Part shown: one piece after another, positions 24,479-37,100 of the stretch
Position numbering within the stretch: position 1 is the stretch's first letter
Layout: each line of letters begins with the position of its first letter
NCBI GenBank assembly: GCA_036346255.1
Contig: CM070628.1
Span: 28,101,840 to 28,165,839 of the forward strand
DNA: 64,000 nucleotides
Direction: 5' to 3'
Source: Ampelocalamus luodianensis
Lineage: Eukaryota > Streptophyta > Magnoliopsida > Poales > Poaceae
The notes under the pieces: model-generated
Database searches by the model: none
What the model saw: only the letters and a program-made list of their open reading frames with translations
Told to the model about the DNA's origin: nothing
Translations under genes and position numbers: made by a program

Positions 24479-26714
24479 TGTTTAGAACACCCCATCCGTC
24501 ATGAACCTGGAATGCTACTAAACAAACTCTAAAAACTCTAAGGAAGACAATTTAATAAATTTTGGCGTAACCTCCCTTGTAAAGTTATTTACATGAAGGT
24601 TCCAACACGTGATAATCAAATATTAATTAAACTTCCATTCCAAGACATCAAAGGATAATCGAAACATGCTAAGAATCCATCATAACTAGAGAGGTATAAA
24701 CTCCACTACTCCTCATTATTACATTTAATCCATAGCATAAAACAAATCATAATATTCAAAGATCAATCATTCTCTCAAGATCATTCATCCTTATTTAGTT
24801 CATGTGGTATGTGTGTGACTAGCGCCTACTTTCCCCATGCATGTCATTCTGCCTCTGTACCTAAACAACAATAAAGCAAGAGTGAGTCCATAGACTCAGC
24901 AAGTACATGAAGAAACCATGGCAATAACACACATGTAAAGGAGATTAACATTAGAACATCGTATGCAAATGCAATGCTCAAGGACTTTTATCTTTAACTT
25001 TCGTGTACATTACACTGTAATGCAGTATGCGACGCCGCCGCATGCCCATGCACTGCTCTCAGGCGCCACGCGCACAGGACCAATTGCCCGTTACTCCGCA
25101 AGTAACGGGGACCTCAAGCCCACACTCCACGAGTGAGGATCTCGGCCCGCCACATTCCCGACGGGGATCTCAAAGGAAACATACTTGGACACTACGTGAC
25201 CAAGCCTCAACATGATATCTCTATGCAAATGCTTATCATGTAATCATCATCAAATTACCAAAGTACAACATCACTTAATCATAGTAAAGCATGAGCATCA
25301 TTTGAGCAATAACCATACTTAAGCATTCATTAAGTATACCATCTTGCAATACATCCATACAGCAAATAACACACAATTTAGACAATCATTCAAACAACAA
25401 TGCACTTGCCTCAACCGTGCGAAGGTGGATGTCGGAATGAGGTACTGCTCCCGAGCCAAACCCACACCTGACAACAATTGAGACAAGCTAAGGCTACCAT
25501 AAAGGTCTAATAACAAAATCATAAACACAACATGAGTACATCGTCCACTAAACGTAACTCCCAACGTTAAAGCGGGCTGTCAGATTTCTTTTCCAGAGAA
25601 CAGCCCCCTTCGAAAAATCATAACTAAATGTACAGAAATCCAAATGGAGTGATCTTGGACAATATGAAAAGGTTATTGAATTCCCCTTCTAAACCTAGTT
25701 GGTGAGGTTCTCTGATTCGGCCATTTACTAGCCCTACCAATCTAAACAACAGAGTATCAATTTTCACGTCGGGTTTCTGGACAGCAACAATGAAACTATC
25801 ATAACTTTCTACTACGTTCGTCCGAATTTCATGATCTTTAGTTTTCCTGAAAGCTAGAAGGATTATCTACAACTTTCGTTATACTGGGGTTCTCAGATTT
25901 TCACTTTATCCATCACTTTTAATTGGTTTTCTACAATCTGTCTAAATACTGACAGAGCAGTGGAACAGCAGACTTAGAAAATCATAACTCTCTAACCGTT
26001 AATCGGATTTGAGTGAACTTGGCGGCCACTGAAAGCTAAGACAATAACCTACAACTCTCTAGGAGACCAAAACTCCAGATTCATCCTCTAACCACACGAA
26101 ATTTACCCCGCAAGCCACTGGACAAAAATTGCATTACAGCAGGCCGACTACCATCTAAACAAAGACTAACCAAAATCTCTCCCAAGACTAATTATCCTTC
26201 AAGAACAGCATGTTACCCTTGACGACGCTGCCGAACGCGAACCCGGATGGCGATCCCTCCCTTTTCCTCTTCTCCCTCTCTTCTTCCTCCTTTCTTCCCT
26301 CCTTTCTTCCTCTATGGCCGGCTGCAATGTTGTCTTCTTCTCCACTAGGCCGGCAGCAATGGGAGTTCTTGGAGGGGAGGTTGGGGGCGCAAGGATGGGC
26401 AACCAGGGGCAAGAGAGGCGTGGGGGGAAAAGGGGAGGAGAGGTGGCGGCCGGGTTGGGAGGTGGGGAGGGGGAGAGGAGGGGGTTGCGGCTAGGGTTGG
26501 GGAGGTGGGGGAGTGCTGCCCCCCACTTTGGCCGGCCACCCCCCTAGGCCACATGGGCCGGCCCAAGCCCAGGTTGTGCTACAACAGCGATCACCCCCCT
26601 CTTTAGTAATTAAATTAAGAAATCTCCTGTTGGTCCCTCCCAAAAACCAATGAATTCCTTCCTGAAAGTTTAACCTCTCCCGAATATTGTTCGATACAAA
26701 TTCAGGGTATTACA
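24479..26714 (-). repeat. 3' LTR of the chromovirus
   Basis: A 2236-bp LTR. Read on the minus strand it begins TGTAATACCC at 26714 and ends CTAAACA at 24479. Positions 24500-26488 align base by base with 31626-33599. It includes a C/G-rich block with hairpins (25020-25205), an AT-rich block and a G-rich or C-rich tract (26380-26540) that yields spurious open frames. Confidence 0.9.
25060..25205. repeat. stem-loop cluster in the LTR (degenerate copy)
   Basis: Contains CCCGTTACT/AGTAACGGGG arms, CCCACACT/AGTGAGG arms and a broken CTTGGACAC/GTGACCAAG pair, separated by GACCTCAAG. This is a weaker version of the cluster at 59163-59390 and 63362-63593. Confidence 0.65.
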
Positions 26715-26723
26715 GTCTTCCCC
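26715..26723 (-). promoter_or_regulatory. polypurine tract of the chromovirus
   Basis: GGGGAAGAC on the minus strand sits directly before the 3' LTR start TGTAATACCC, the expected site for plus-strand DNA priming. Confidence 0.75.
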
Positions 26724-26805
26724 AGCAGGATTCGACCCCGAATCTAAACGCCAAACCTCAAAAGGGTAACCGAGACTAATAACTTAACAACGAAGGGTAT
26801 GTACC

Positions 26806-28200
26806 TTAAGAGAATAAGTCCGGATAAAGCTCGCGCATACGAGACTCCAGTTCCCAAGTGGCCTCCCTCTCAGTCTGCTGCGACCAAAGCACTTTGACAT
26901 ACTTCAGGGTTTTGTTCCTCAATTCTTTCTCTGATCTTTCAGACTGACCGTTTGGACTCAAAGGACAGTCCCGCTCAATTGTTAGGGTTCTAATGCAATA
27001 AGATGTTCCGGTCCCTTAAGTATTTTCTCAACATGGACACATGAAAACGTTGTGCACTCCACGATAGACTCTGTAGTTCTAAACGATAAGCCGACTTCCG
27101 ATTCGAGCCAAGATCGTGAATGGTCCTATGTACCTTGGGCTAAGCTTCCTCCTGCACCGAACTCACCACACCTTTAGTGGGGACACTTTCAAGAGCACTG
27201 ATCCCCACTTCAAATTCCAAATCTCTTCTTCTCACGTCTGCATAACTTTTCTGCTCGCTTTGAGTCGCTAACAGTTCTGTCTCACGAGCTACTCGCTCTA
27301 CGCCTTTTGTACCCAATCCGACCCAAATCGCCTTCTCACCCACGGCTTCCCAAAGAAAGTGGTGACCTGCACTACGCCCATACAAAACCTCGAACGAGCG
27401 GCTTTATGCTTGAATGATAGCTGTTGTTATAAGCAAATTCGCTAAAGGCAATTGATCCTCCCAGCTACCCTTCCAAGACAAAACACAAGTCCGCAACATG
27501 TCCTCCAGTGGTCCGGATGGTACGCTCGCCCGCCCATCCGTCTCGTGGATGGAATGTCAGACTCAACGGAGTTTGTGTGCCCAAGGCACTCAGAAACTTT
27601 CCCAAAACTTGGAGACAAACTTGGCATCTCTATCGGAAATGATGGTCTTGGCACCCCATGTAATCTCACAATCTCCCGCACATAGATGGGAGCTAAATCA
27701 CTTCTTGAGTTAGTAGTGCGAATTGGTATAAAGTGTGCACTTATCGAGACGATCCACTACCACCCACACCGCATCCTTACCCTTGGTGACCGGGTAACGC
27801 AACTACAAAATCCATAGAAATATCGCCCCACGGCCATTGCGGAATCTCTAAAGGTTGCAACAACCTCGCAGGGCGCTTGTGTTCGCCTTCACCTGCTGAC
27901 AAACACCACATGAGGCCACATAATTAGCTATGTCCACCTTCATCCTTTCCACCGAAATTCGCTTTAGATCACGATACATCTTCGTTTCACCCGATGAACA
28001 GATTACGGGTACGATGTGCCTCTTCGAATATCATCCTTGACCTTCGCTTTACGTGGTACGCAGCGCGCCCTTAAACCGCAACGCACCACACCCATCCAAA
28101 CTGAAATCTCCGCCCTGCCCAAATCCAACCGCTTCAACCCTTTGCAATAATTGATCTTCTGTTGTGCCTCTCGCACCCGCCTGCGAATGGCCGACTCAAG
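26806..28200 (-). pseudogene. pol: pol 3' part: integrase and C-terminal chromodomain-region tail, frameshifted
   Basis: The reading ends at TAA 26806-26808 after WSQQTEREATWELESRMREL, the typical chromovirus C-terminus. Upstream, around 27770-27890, comes [19 protein letters not shown] followed by a DAVWVVVDRLDK block, the start of the integrase catalytic core with its first acidic residue. The zinc-binding N-terminal region lies around 27900-28200. Integrase would insert the DNA copy; the chromodomain region targets chromatin. The frame changes many times, with short losses at CG-rich sites, so no complete protein is encoded as read. Confidence 0.8.
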
Positions 28201-28201
28201 A

Positions 28202-29659
28202 TCAGCCGTGTTTCAACACGCAGTCCCCGCGATAGCAAAATGATATTCCCATACGGTCAAAGTCAGCAATGAGATAATCCAATGTAGCGGGCGTCGCCTT
28301 GCGACTAAGAGCATCAGCCACCACATTTGCCTTTCCAGGATGGTATTGAATAGATAGATCATAATCCTTAATTAGCTCCACCACTGCTACGCCTTAAATT
28401 CAGATCTTTCGAGTGAAAATATACTTAAGACTCTTGTGATCTCAGAAAACATCACAACCCTCACCATACAGATAATGCCTCCAAAGTTTCAGGGCAAACA
28501 CTACAGCTGCCAACTCTAAATCATGAGTTGGGTAATTCTGTTCATGCTTCTTCAGCTGCCTTGACGCATAAGCTATCACCTTCCCTTCCTGCATAAGGAC
28601 ACAACCCAACCCAATCCGAGACGCATCAGAGTACACTGTAAATCGCTTCCCAGGCTCGGGAAGTGTAAGGACAGGGGCGGTCACCAGCTTTTCCTTAAGG
28701 ATTTGGAAACTACGCTCACAGTCATCATCCCACCTGAACTTCACATCCTTCTGTGTGAGTCTGGATAAGGGTTTAGCAATAATGGAGAAATCCTGCACAA
28801 AACGCCGATAGTATCCCGCCATGCCGAGAAAGCTTCTCACTTCTTTGACATTGGTTGGCGTCTTCCATTCTACCACTGTAGAAATCTTACTTGGATCAAC
28901 TGTGATTCCCTTATCATTGATGACATGCCCCAGAAATCCCACTTCAGACGTCCAAAACTCGCACTTTTTCAGTTTGGCATAAAACTTATGCTCCCTTAGT
29001 GTTTCCAACACAAGCCTCATGTGTCGCTCATGTTCACTTGATCTTTGAATATATCAAGATATCATCTATAAAGACTACCACAAAATCATCCAGTATTCGT
29101 GCAACATCCCTGCTCATAGTCTCCATGAAAGCAAAGAGGCGTTCGTTAGTCCAAAAGACATAACTTTAAATTCAAAATGCCCATACCTTGTAGAGAATGC
29201 CGTCTTCTCAATATCCTCCTTTCGGACGTGGATTTGATTATAACCTCGATTGAAGATCAATCTTTGAGAATACCTTGGCCCTCTCAATCGATCAAATAGA
29301 TCTTCTATACGAGGCAGGATACTTATTCTTGATGGTTAATCGTTAAGAGCACGATAATCAATACACATGCGCCAACTACCATCTTTCTTCTTGGTAAAAG
29401 AACAGGGCTCCCCATGGAGACACAATCGACGAATGAGATCTTTTGCTTTTAAATCATCCAATCGCTTCTTTAGTTCCTCCCGAACAGACGGACCAACCGT
29501 AGGGGTCATAGAGACAGTCGGGCGCTGTACCAAATCAATTCGAACTCTACAGACGAGGTGGTGGCATCCCCGGTAGTTCTGCTGAAAACATCCAGAACTC
29601 CCGAACGACCAAAATTTCTTCTCGCTGGCTGATGAACTCGGCTTCTCCACTAGAGACAA
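28202..29659 (-). pseudogene. pol: pol central part: reverse transcriptase and RNase H, frameshifted
   Basis: Fragment 29336-29659 carries the RT start (REELKKRLDDLKAKDLIR then KKKDGSWRMCIDYRALND). The catalytic FIDD, the gypsy form of YxDD, is at 29061-29072, followed at once by a frameshift. Fragment 28442-29020 holds the thumb (CEFWTSEVGFLGHVI, RSFLGMAGYYRRF) and the RNase H start (FTVYSDASRIGLGCVLMQEG, HDLELAAVVFALKLWRHYL). Fragment 28202-28384 ends RNase H ([19 protein letters not shown]). Together these cover the whole RT-RNase H that copies the element RNA. Residue signatures fit the Tekay branch of chromoviruses. About 300 bases between 29020 and 29336 are readable only in shifting frames. 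Confidence 0.9.
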
Positions 29660-29699
29660 AGGAACCCATTCTTCGCCTGCGACGCCACCGGAAAAGACT

Positions 29700-30060
29700 A
29701 GCCATCACAAAAAGTGAGTGAGATGGAGCGTTACATTGAATACTATCTCACGCCTGCACGAGCTTGCGTGGTTATTGTCTTCCAAAACAGAAATGACAAA
29801 GACGTAATTATGCAACCATCCATCCCCAAGATGACATCAAACGGCTCCATCCTCATAACCATCGGATTAGCAATAAACTCTTCTCCATCTAACTAAATCA
29901 CACAACCAGACAAATCAGAGCTAGAGAGAATTCCCCGGAGAATTAACTAGAACCGATCGAGCTATTGGTGCCAGACTCAAACTCGCCTTACTAACAAAAT
30001 CTAGTGATACAAAAGAAAAGGTAGCCCCAATCAAATAGAACAAGTGCCTCTCTGAATCCA
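29700..30060 (-). pseudogene. pol aspartic protease region, frameshifted
   Basis: The active-site neighbourhood near 30012-30045 reads GATFSFVS in one frame and LFD in the adjacent frame, so the Asp-Ser/Thr-Gly triad region is split by an indel. Downstream, DGEEFIANPMVMRMEPFDVI followed by LGMD matches the C-terminal flap and DVILGMD motif of gypsy proteases. It would process Gag-Pol. Confidence 0.75.
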
Positions 30061-30449
30061 CCAAGAGCGCACTCGCTACCACATCGAGACGACTCACCGA
30101 CTTCGCCGTCAAGCATAGCGTGAGGAGATCTGCTGGGCTGGGCGGTAGGGGCCCAACGCCTGCACGGTGGTGCGGAATGCCGAGGTGCTGAGGTGCTACT
30201 CGGAAATGGAGCCACGGAGGGGGCGCTAAAAATACCGCGCGGTGGAGCTCCTCCGTGAGTAGGGAAGTAAGACGTGGCGGTGCCCAAGTAGGAGTAGGAG
30301 TAGCCGCTAACATCCGAACCGACCCTCGAGAAGAAGCCGGCGCTGCACCGACACCGCACACAGTTCTACTTGATGATACTAGCGGGATTCCGCCGACAAA
30401 CCAATGCCTTATGGCCCTCCCGACCACAATGGCGGCAAGACCGAACCAC

Positions 30450-31440
30450 CGCACTCGAGCTCTATGCTCACCGCCGCACTTGAAGCACTTCATGCCCCCA
30501 GCTCGACCGGACGTAACCTAGGTGCAACCGCAGACGCACGCGAGGTGGAAGAAGATCGCCTCTCGTGAACTTGGTCTTGAATGATTCGCGACCTTGAACC
30601 TCTTGGAAGTGGACCTCGAAGGTCCCACCCCACCGCCAAAACCCCTCTCGCCGCCACCGCTCCTCGATACCACGCGCTTCTCCTCCCGGCAGCTCCTCAC
30701 CAAGTCAGATCTCCGCCATGCCCCCGCTTGTTCGACCAGTGAGCTGAAATCCCAACCCAATGCTCCCAATACCGCCTGAACTCTTGCCTCGAGCCCTCGC
30801 AAACCTCTGGCTTTTTCTCATCATTTGTGGCCACAGCGGGAACAAACGAACCAGGTTGTTAAAACTCGCTTCATACTCACACCGCTATCTTCCTCGCTTG
30901 AGTTCTCGCAAGGAGACTTCCATTCGCTCCACATATGAAGTCGGATAAAACCTCTTCTGAAGTGCTCAACAAAATACTCCTGTAATCGTCCATGAGCCGC
31001 CGTCTCCCGCCATCGAACTCCTTCCCACCGATATCCGCCGCTCTTCAATTGGAAGGCTACGAACCGAGCCCTCATTTCGATGTCATCCCAGAGCTCGGCG
31101 TTTTCCATGTGTCGCATGACCAATTAGCTGCGCCGACAGCGTGCCTCGACCGTCAAGGTGTCCAAATCAAAGCGTTCCATTGATGTAATCCCATGGCATA
31201 CGCCGCAAAGCATCAGAGGGCCACCACAGAGCGACAACGAGCGCAATGAGCGGGCCTGGTTCTCTGCATCGCTGAAGCAACCTCTTCCTCGACTCCGCAG
31301 GCTAGCTTCCCACTACGGAATTCAACCGGCGGGCGATGCTCGCCTCGCCTGGCCCCTGCCGGCCTCGACCACGACTCGGCCTCCACCCCTTGCCATATCT
31401 AATCATCACAAGAAAACAATCAAACAATAAGCAATTTCAT
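30450..31440 (-). pseudogene. gag: gag region with CCHC zinc knuckle, frameshifted
   Basis: The zinc-knuckle start reads CFKCGGEHRARV at about 30455-30492 (residues fit CX2CX4HX4C less one Gly), then breaks frame. Upstream the capsid part shows ARVQAVLGALGWDFSSLVEQ near 30760 and, in other frames, NNLVRF-like and FDVLRRMPWDYI-like patterns that are only partly readable. Gag would form the particle that packages element RNA. GC-rich sequence with numerous one-base indels prevents a continuous reading. Confidence 0.7.
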
Positions 31441-31594
31441 CATCTAGGACCACAAGAGTAGTCTAGCTAGCAGCTATCAACACAAAAGAAATCAAAATCT
31501 CAAAAGCAAGATAATGCAATGCATTAACCCATTCCCACCTCACGTGTGCATAGTGTGTCAAATTTAACCTTTCATATTCCACGGACCTACAACC

Positions 31595-31607
31595 CGCTCG
31601 ATACTAA
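31595..31607 (-). promoter_or_regulatory. probable tRNA-Met primer-binding site (degenerate)
   Basis: On the minus strand, TAGTATCGAGCGGG follows the 5' LTR end, against the canonical TGGTATCAGAGC. It is one substitution and one missing base away, in exactly the right place. Confidence 0.6.
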
Positions 31608-31608
31608 T

Positions 31609-33599
31609 CAGTAACACCCAGATCAGTCATGAACCCGAATGCTACTAAACAAACTCTAAAAACTCTAAGGAAGACAATTTAATAAATTTTGAGTAACCTC
31701 CTTGTAAAGTTATTTACATGAAGGTTCCAACATGTGATAATCAAATATTAATTAAACTTCCATTCCAAGACATCAAAGGATAATCAAACATGCTAAGAAT
31801 CCATCATAACTAGAGAGGTATAAACTCCACTACTCCTCATTATTACATTTAATCCATAGCATAAAACAAATCATAATATTCAAAGATCAATCATTCTCTC
31901 AAGATCATTCATCCTTATTTAGTTCATGTGGTATGTGTGTGACTAGCGACTACTTTCCCCATGCATGTCATTCCTGCCTCTGGTACCTAAACAACAATAA
32001 AGCAAGAGTGAGTCCATAGACTCAAGAAGTACATGAAGAAACCATGGCAATAACACACATGTAAAGGAGATTAACATTAGAACATCGTGTATGCAAATGC
32101 AATGCTCAAGGACTTTTATCTTAACTTTCTGTACATTACACTGTAATGCAGTAGTATGCATGCCGCCATGCCTCCATGCTGCAGCGCGCACGCACAGGAC
32201 CAATTGCCTGTTACTCGCAAGTAACGGGACCTCAAGCCCACACTCCACGAGTGAGGATCTCGGCCCGTCACATTCTGACGGGATCTCCAAAGGAAACATA
32301 CTTGGACACTACGTGACCAAGCCTCAACATGATATCTCTATGCAAATGCTTATCATGTAATCATCATCAAATTACCAAAGTACAACATCACTTAATCATA
32401 GTAAAGCATGAGCATCATTTGAGCAATAACCATACTTAAGCATTCATTAAGTATACCATCTTGCAATACATCCATACAAAGAAATAACACACAATTTAGA
32501 CAATCATTCAAACAACAATGCACTTGCCTCAACCGATGCGAAGGTGGATGTCGGGAATGAGGTACTGCTCCCGGAGCCAAACCCACACTGACAACAATTG
32601 AGACAAGCTAAGGCTACCATAAAGGTCTAATAACAAAATCATAAACACAACATGAGTACATCGTCCACTAAACGTAACTCCCAACGTTAAAGCGGGCTGT
32701 CAGATTTCTTTTCCAGAGAACAGCCCCCTTCGAAAAATCATAACTAAATGTACAGAAATCCAAATGGAGTGATCTTGGACAATATGAAAAGGTTATTGAA
32801 TTCCCCTTCTAAACCTAGTTGGTGAGGTTCTCTGATTCGGCCATTTACTAGCCCTACCAATCTAAACAACAGAGTATCAATTTTCACGTCGGGTTTCTGG
32901 ACAGCAACAATGAAACTATCATAACTTTCACTACGTTCGTCCGAATTTCATGATCTTTAGTTTTCCTGAAAGCTAGAAGGATTATCTACAACTTTCGTTA
33001 TACTGGGGTTCTCAGATTTTCACTTTATCCATCACTTTTAATTGGTTTTCTACAATCTGTCTAAATACTGACAGAGCAGTGGAACAGCAGACTTAGAAAA
33101 ATCATAACTCTCTAACCGTTAATCGGATTTGAGTGAACTTGGCGGCCACTGAAAGCTAAGACAATAACCTACAACTCTCTAGGAGACCAAAACTCCAGAT
33201 TCATCCTCTAACCACACGAAATTTACCCCGCAAGCCACTGGACAAAAATTGCATTACAGCAGGCCGACTACCATCTAAACAAAGACTAACCAAAATCTCT
33301 CCCAAGACTAATTATCCTTCAAGAACAGCATGTTACCCTTGACGACGCTGCCGAATGCGAACCCCGGATGGCGATCCCTCCCTTTTTCCTCTTCTCCCTT
33401 CTCTTCTTCCTCCTTTCTTCCCTCCTTTCTTCCTCTATGGCCGGCTGCAATGTTGTCTTCTTCTCCACTAGGCCGGCAGCAATGGGAGTTCTTGGAGGGG
33501 AGGTTGAGAAGCGCAAGGATGGGCAACCAGGGCAAGAGGCGTGGGGAAGGGGAGGAGAGGTGGCGGCCGGGTTGGGAGGTGGGGTGGGAGAGGGAGGGG
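31609..33599 (-). repeat. 5' LTR of the chromovirus, truncated by the assembly gap
   Basis: Aligns with 24495-26488 of the 3' LTR. Block 32681-33345 differs from 25561-26225 at only two one-base indels, whereas 32150-32300 differs from 25020-25200 at many CG-rich positions. About 225 bp of the LTR (equivalent to 26489-26714) fall in the gap. Confidence 0.9.
32205..32320. repeat. stem-loop cluster in the 5' LTR (degenerate copy)
   Basis: Arms GTTACT/AGTAAC, CCACACT/AGTGAGG and CGTCACATT/TGACGG occur with the GGGACCTCAAG spacer. It is the counterpart of 25060-25205, with different small indels in the stems. Confidence 0.6.
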
Positions 33600-33699
33600 N
33601 NNNNNNNNNNNNNNNNNNNNNNNNNNNNNNNNNNNNNNNNNNNNNNNNNNNNNNNNNNNNNNNNNNNNNNNNNNNNNNNNNNNNNNNNNNNNNNNNNNN
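33600..33699. other. assembly gap of exactly 100 N
   Basis: A fixed-size placeholder. The left side is inside the chromovirus LTR and the right side inside a different minus-strand LTR, so real sequence is missing. Confidence 1.
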
Positions 33700-34103
33700 C
33701 CAAAATCACAGCAAGTAACCTAGGCTTCATGAGTAGAGGAATAAACATTTCTACTCGATAATGCATCTAGTAGGCCAACTATCGACAATAGTTTAAAACA
33801 ACATAGCAATGCATACATAGAATTTGCAAACAATATATTAGAATTTGAAAATAGTAGGAACAATATGATCAAATGAATGCTACATCCGCTTGTTCGGCCA
33901 AGTGCAGATCCGATGGTCTCGTGGCTCAATATCAAGATTAATAATATTATCTTCTAAACTAACGCGAAAAGGCGATAAGCAAATAAGAACTAAGAACACC
34001 AAATAAACTCCAACAAAGAAACACATCCAAATCTAATAAAATTTATACTACAAATTGAGGAATGATCTAAGACAGAGATAGGAGCAAGAATCATGCAATT
34101 TGG
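33700..34103 (-). repeat. large minus-strand LTR, distal fragment (left of nested solo LTR)
   Basis: The reverse complement of this stretch matches 36360-36760 of the solo LTR (for example GCCTAGGTTA followed by TTGCTGTGATT) and parallels 56660-57040. It is continuous with 38172-41364 once the nested solo LTR is removed. Confidence 0.8.
34099..34103. repeat. target-site duplication TTTGG, left copy
   Basis: TTTGG immediately precedes the LTR start TGTAACAGCCC; an identical copy follows the LTR end at 38167-38171. Confidence 0.9.
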
Positions 34104-37100
34104 TGTAACAGCCCTGACTTAGGGTTTGTATTTCCAATGTAAAATTTTGAGGAGAAATAAAACTTTTGTTGTCTCTTCAAATCATTTGGGAGTTTTCCAA
34201 ATTTTCCCTAGCAACTTCCAATTTTTAGAATTTAATTCTTGTGATTGGAAATTGTTGTTATCAGATTCTTAGCTTTCAATCTTGTGATCATCCTCTGAAA
34301 TTATTTTTCCTATCATCTTGATCATCCTATCTACCTCCTGAATTATTTCATAATTTTTAGATTTTATTTGCTATTTCAAATGGCCAAGTCAAACTAGTTG
34401 GAAATCTGGTCAAACCCTAGGTCAGCATGCTTGTGAATTTTCTGCAGAACTTCTCAGTGCATAAAAGTTCTGGAAAATTTATGAAATGTTGCTCTCTGTC
34501 TCAAGTAGCTACCATAAAAATTTCTGAAATTTTTGAGCTCAGAGCTACCTCTAAAATTCCCAAACTAACTCAGCCCTTTTTATTCAAACCGAAACATCGT
34601 TTCTCTGCTCGACCCAACCTCGTGCTCGAGTCCGACTCGCACCGCTGGCTCGGTCGAACCAACTAGTTGCACCTGCGCGTCGATGGCTGTCACCGTCCGA
34701 TGCGCATCGAACGATCCACGCGCGCGCATGCAACCGACTCGTCCGAATGCATACATCAATCTCGACCGTCCATCTCGGATCCAACGGCCGGAGTGAAAAT
34801 GGTCGAGTCAAGCCACGGTTTGCGCCGCATTTGACTCGGGCTCGCGCCATTTTATTTCTGTCACCGACAGCGGGCCCCTCTTGTCGGTCGTCACCTACCT
34901 CTCGCTCGAGGCCGAAAATGCCGTGGCAGCATGCATGCGCGCCACCCGCCCGCCGCCCATTCTCGGTTTCTCGCGCTTCACCTCGCCGCATCACCGCTGC
35001 TAGCCCATGCCCGGTGCAGCATTAATCGCCGCCATCTACCTCTTTGTCTCGCCGCTTTCTTCCTTGCATCTCGGTGCCGAAGCTCCGCCTCTTGTTTCTC
35101 CGCCTCTTCCCTACTTAAGCCCTACCAGAGCTCCCTTATCCTTCTTTGGACACCATAAGACCACTTCCTACCCTCCATTACTTCCCGAGCTCCCACCGAG
35201 AGTGCGCAAACTCGTTCGCGTCGTGCCGCTCCGCCGTGTCGCCCTCGCCACTGAAGATCATCCTTCTTTTGCGCTGGCCATATCGTGTTCCGGATCCCCT
35301 TCTTGAATTCCTCAACTAATTTTGAGTTTCACTCGCAGGACCGTTGAATTTTGAGTTCCTCCTTTCGCCAAAACTCTCTTCGCCTCATCACCGTGAGTTG
35401 GTCCTTTGGTCGATTGCTTGCTTCGCACCGTCCCCGCACTTACCCGAGCTATCTACATCTTCGCCCCTCCTATCTTTGCTCGAGTTGCTTCCTCGGTGTC
35501 GCCTTGACCGCCGTCTCGGTTCATCGTCGCCACCATCTCCGCAATCTCCTCTCCTCCGCATCATCCTAGTAAGTTCTTGGGACCTTAGTATAGCTTTAGC
35601 GCACGCTAGTTCGGGTTATGTATCGCTAGCTTGTCGCTGCCGCTTTGCCGTAGCATGAACTCCGCCCCTCGCCGTCGCGCCTCGCCCGTCACTCCGACTT
35701 TGCCGGTGTCGCGGGTGCGCATAGCATCAGATCCCATTTTGGCCTTTTGCCGCACTGCGAGGCTTGGCTCGCGCGTGGCGGGCAAGTTCGAGCTCACCGC
35801 TCTGTTGTCGGATGAGCTAGCGATTTTCGAGTACGGCGAGAACGCCCAAGGCGATTCTTTGAACCCATTGCCGACGCCGCCCTCGGCGGCCGAGTCAAGT
35901 CCGACCTGGTCGCGCCGCCGCGCGTCCCGCCACGAGACCGTGGGCTAGCTGGTGTCCGTAGAATAAGTATTAAATGCTTTTGATTTCGTAATGCTTTTCT
36001 CGTTTGCTGATAATTCATTTGAACTTAGAAAATTCATATCTATTTCAATTTTTCTCCAAATTGCATGAAACCAGTGCTGTTAATTTTCATTTTAAATGAT
36101 CTATTTACTAAAATTAGTGTTAAACCTGTCCTCAGATCAAGAATCGTTAATTGATTTAATGTTGTAGAATGTAATCTCCAAATTAGAAAATGCATATCTC
36201 TTTCAATAATTGTCCAAATTCAATGAACCCAATTTCAGAAAATTCCATTTTCAGTATACTAATTATTAGGATAAGTTATATACACTGCTTCTGCTTCATG
36301 AGAATTTGTTAAGTAATTACCTAGTGTTTTGATGTGTTTTTAGCTTAGGAAATTCATAGAAAATTTTAATAACTTAAAATGATTTGTTCTCTGTTTCTTA
36401 AATTTTGTTATGTTATGCTTAGGCTGCTGTGTGAGTTTTGGCCTGTTTTGATGTTGTTGTATGTTTGAGTTTTGTCGGTGTTATTCGTCCTTATTCGCTG
36501 TTTTGTTCAATCGTTAGGATTCGATATTTGCGGCAACCCCGAGAACGATCCTCGCAATATATTGAGCAACAAAGACCAGAGCAAGCGCTTGATCATGTTC
36601 ATCCCAGTATTTTAAAGTATAATATTTTGTTTCAGCTGTATGTATGCATTGCTTAATTTGTGTTAAATTGATTAGTTAAACCCGGTAGTGCATATCCTGT
36701 AGACAAAATATTGATCTCTACTACCTGAGCCTAGGTTATTTGCTGTGATTAGAGGTCGCTGGATGATCTCTTATCACTTAGTAGATCCGGGTCAACTTGC
36801 TTAGACATGCTTAGCTATCGTAGAATGGCGGTTATCGACTTTAGTTTCGGTAACCTTGATCACACAAAATCTACTATAACTTTATGTTTCAGCATTTTGG
36901 CTAGGTTTAATTGCAAAATTAAAAATGAAAACAAAAATGATTTAGACTTGGGCACAATGGTAAGACTGTGTGATCTGTTGGGTGTGATCGAAAGGTGCCC
37001 AGCCGATTAAGGACCGGAGTTACGGCGCCACCGTGATCGAGCATTTTGCGTGCTAACCACACTAGAGTATATGGGACCTCTCTTGACCTAGTACTTTGGC

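Larger units (their letters stand above)
24479..33599 (-). mobile_element. Ty3/gypsy LTR retrotransposon, chromovirus (Tekay-like)
   Basis: Two near-identical direct LTRs flank gag and pol on the minus strand in gypsy order: protease, reverse transcriptase, RNase H, integrase with a C-terminal tail. The 3' LTR is complete on the left; the 5' LTR on the right is cut by the assembly gap. Polypurine tract and primer-binding site are in place. The insertion lies inside a CACTA subterminal array; flank GACGG (24474-24478) cannot be matched because the other flank is hidden. Confidence 0.9.

Noticed and set aside
26188..26566. Overlapping Arg/Gly/Pro-rich frames on both strands
   Set aside because: They lie in the G-rich tract of the LTR and recur in the second LTR at 33319-33599 with shifted frames.
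28202..29659. An integrated pararetrovirus (caulimovirid) copy
   Set aside because: Flanking LTRs, polypurine tract, primer site, integrase downstream of RNase H and a chromovirus-type tail identify a Ty3/gypsy retrotransposon.
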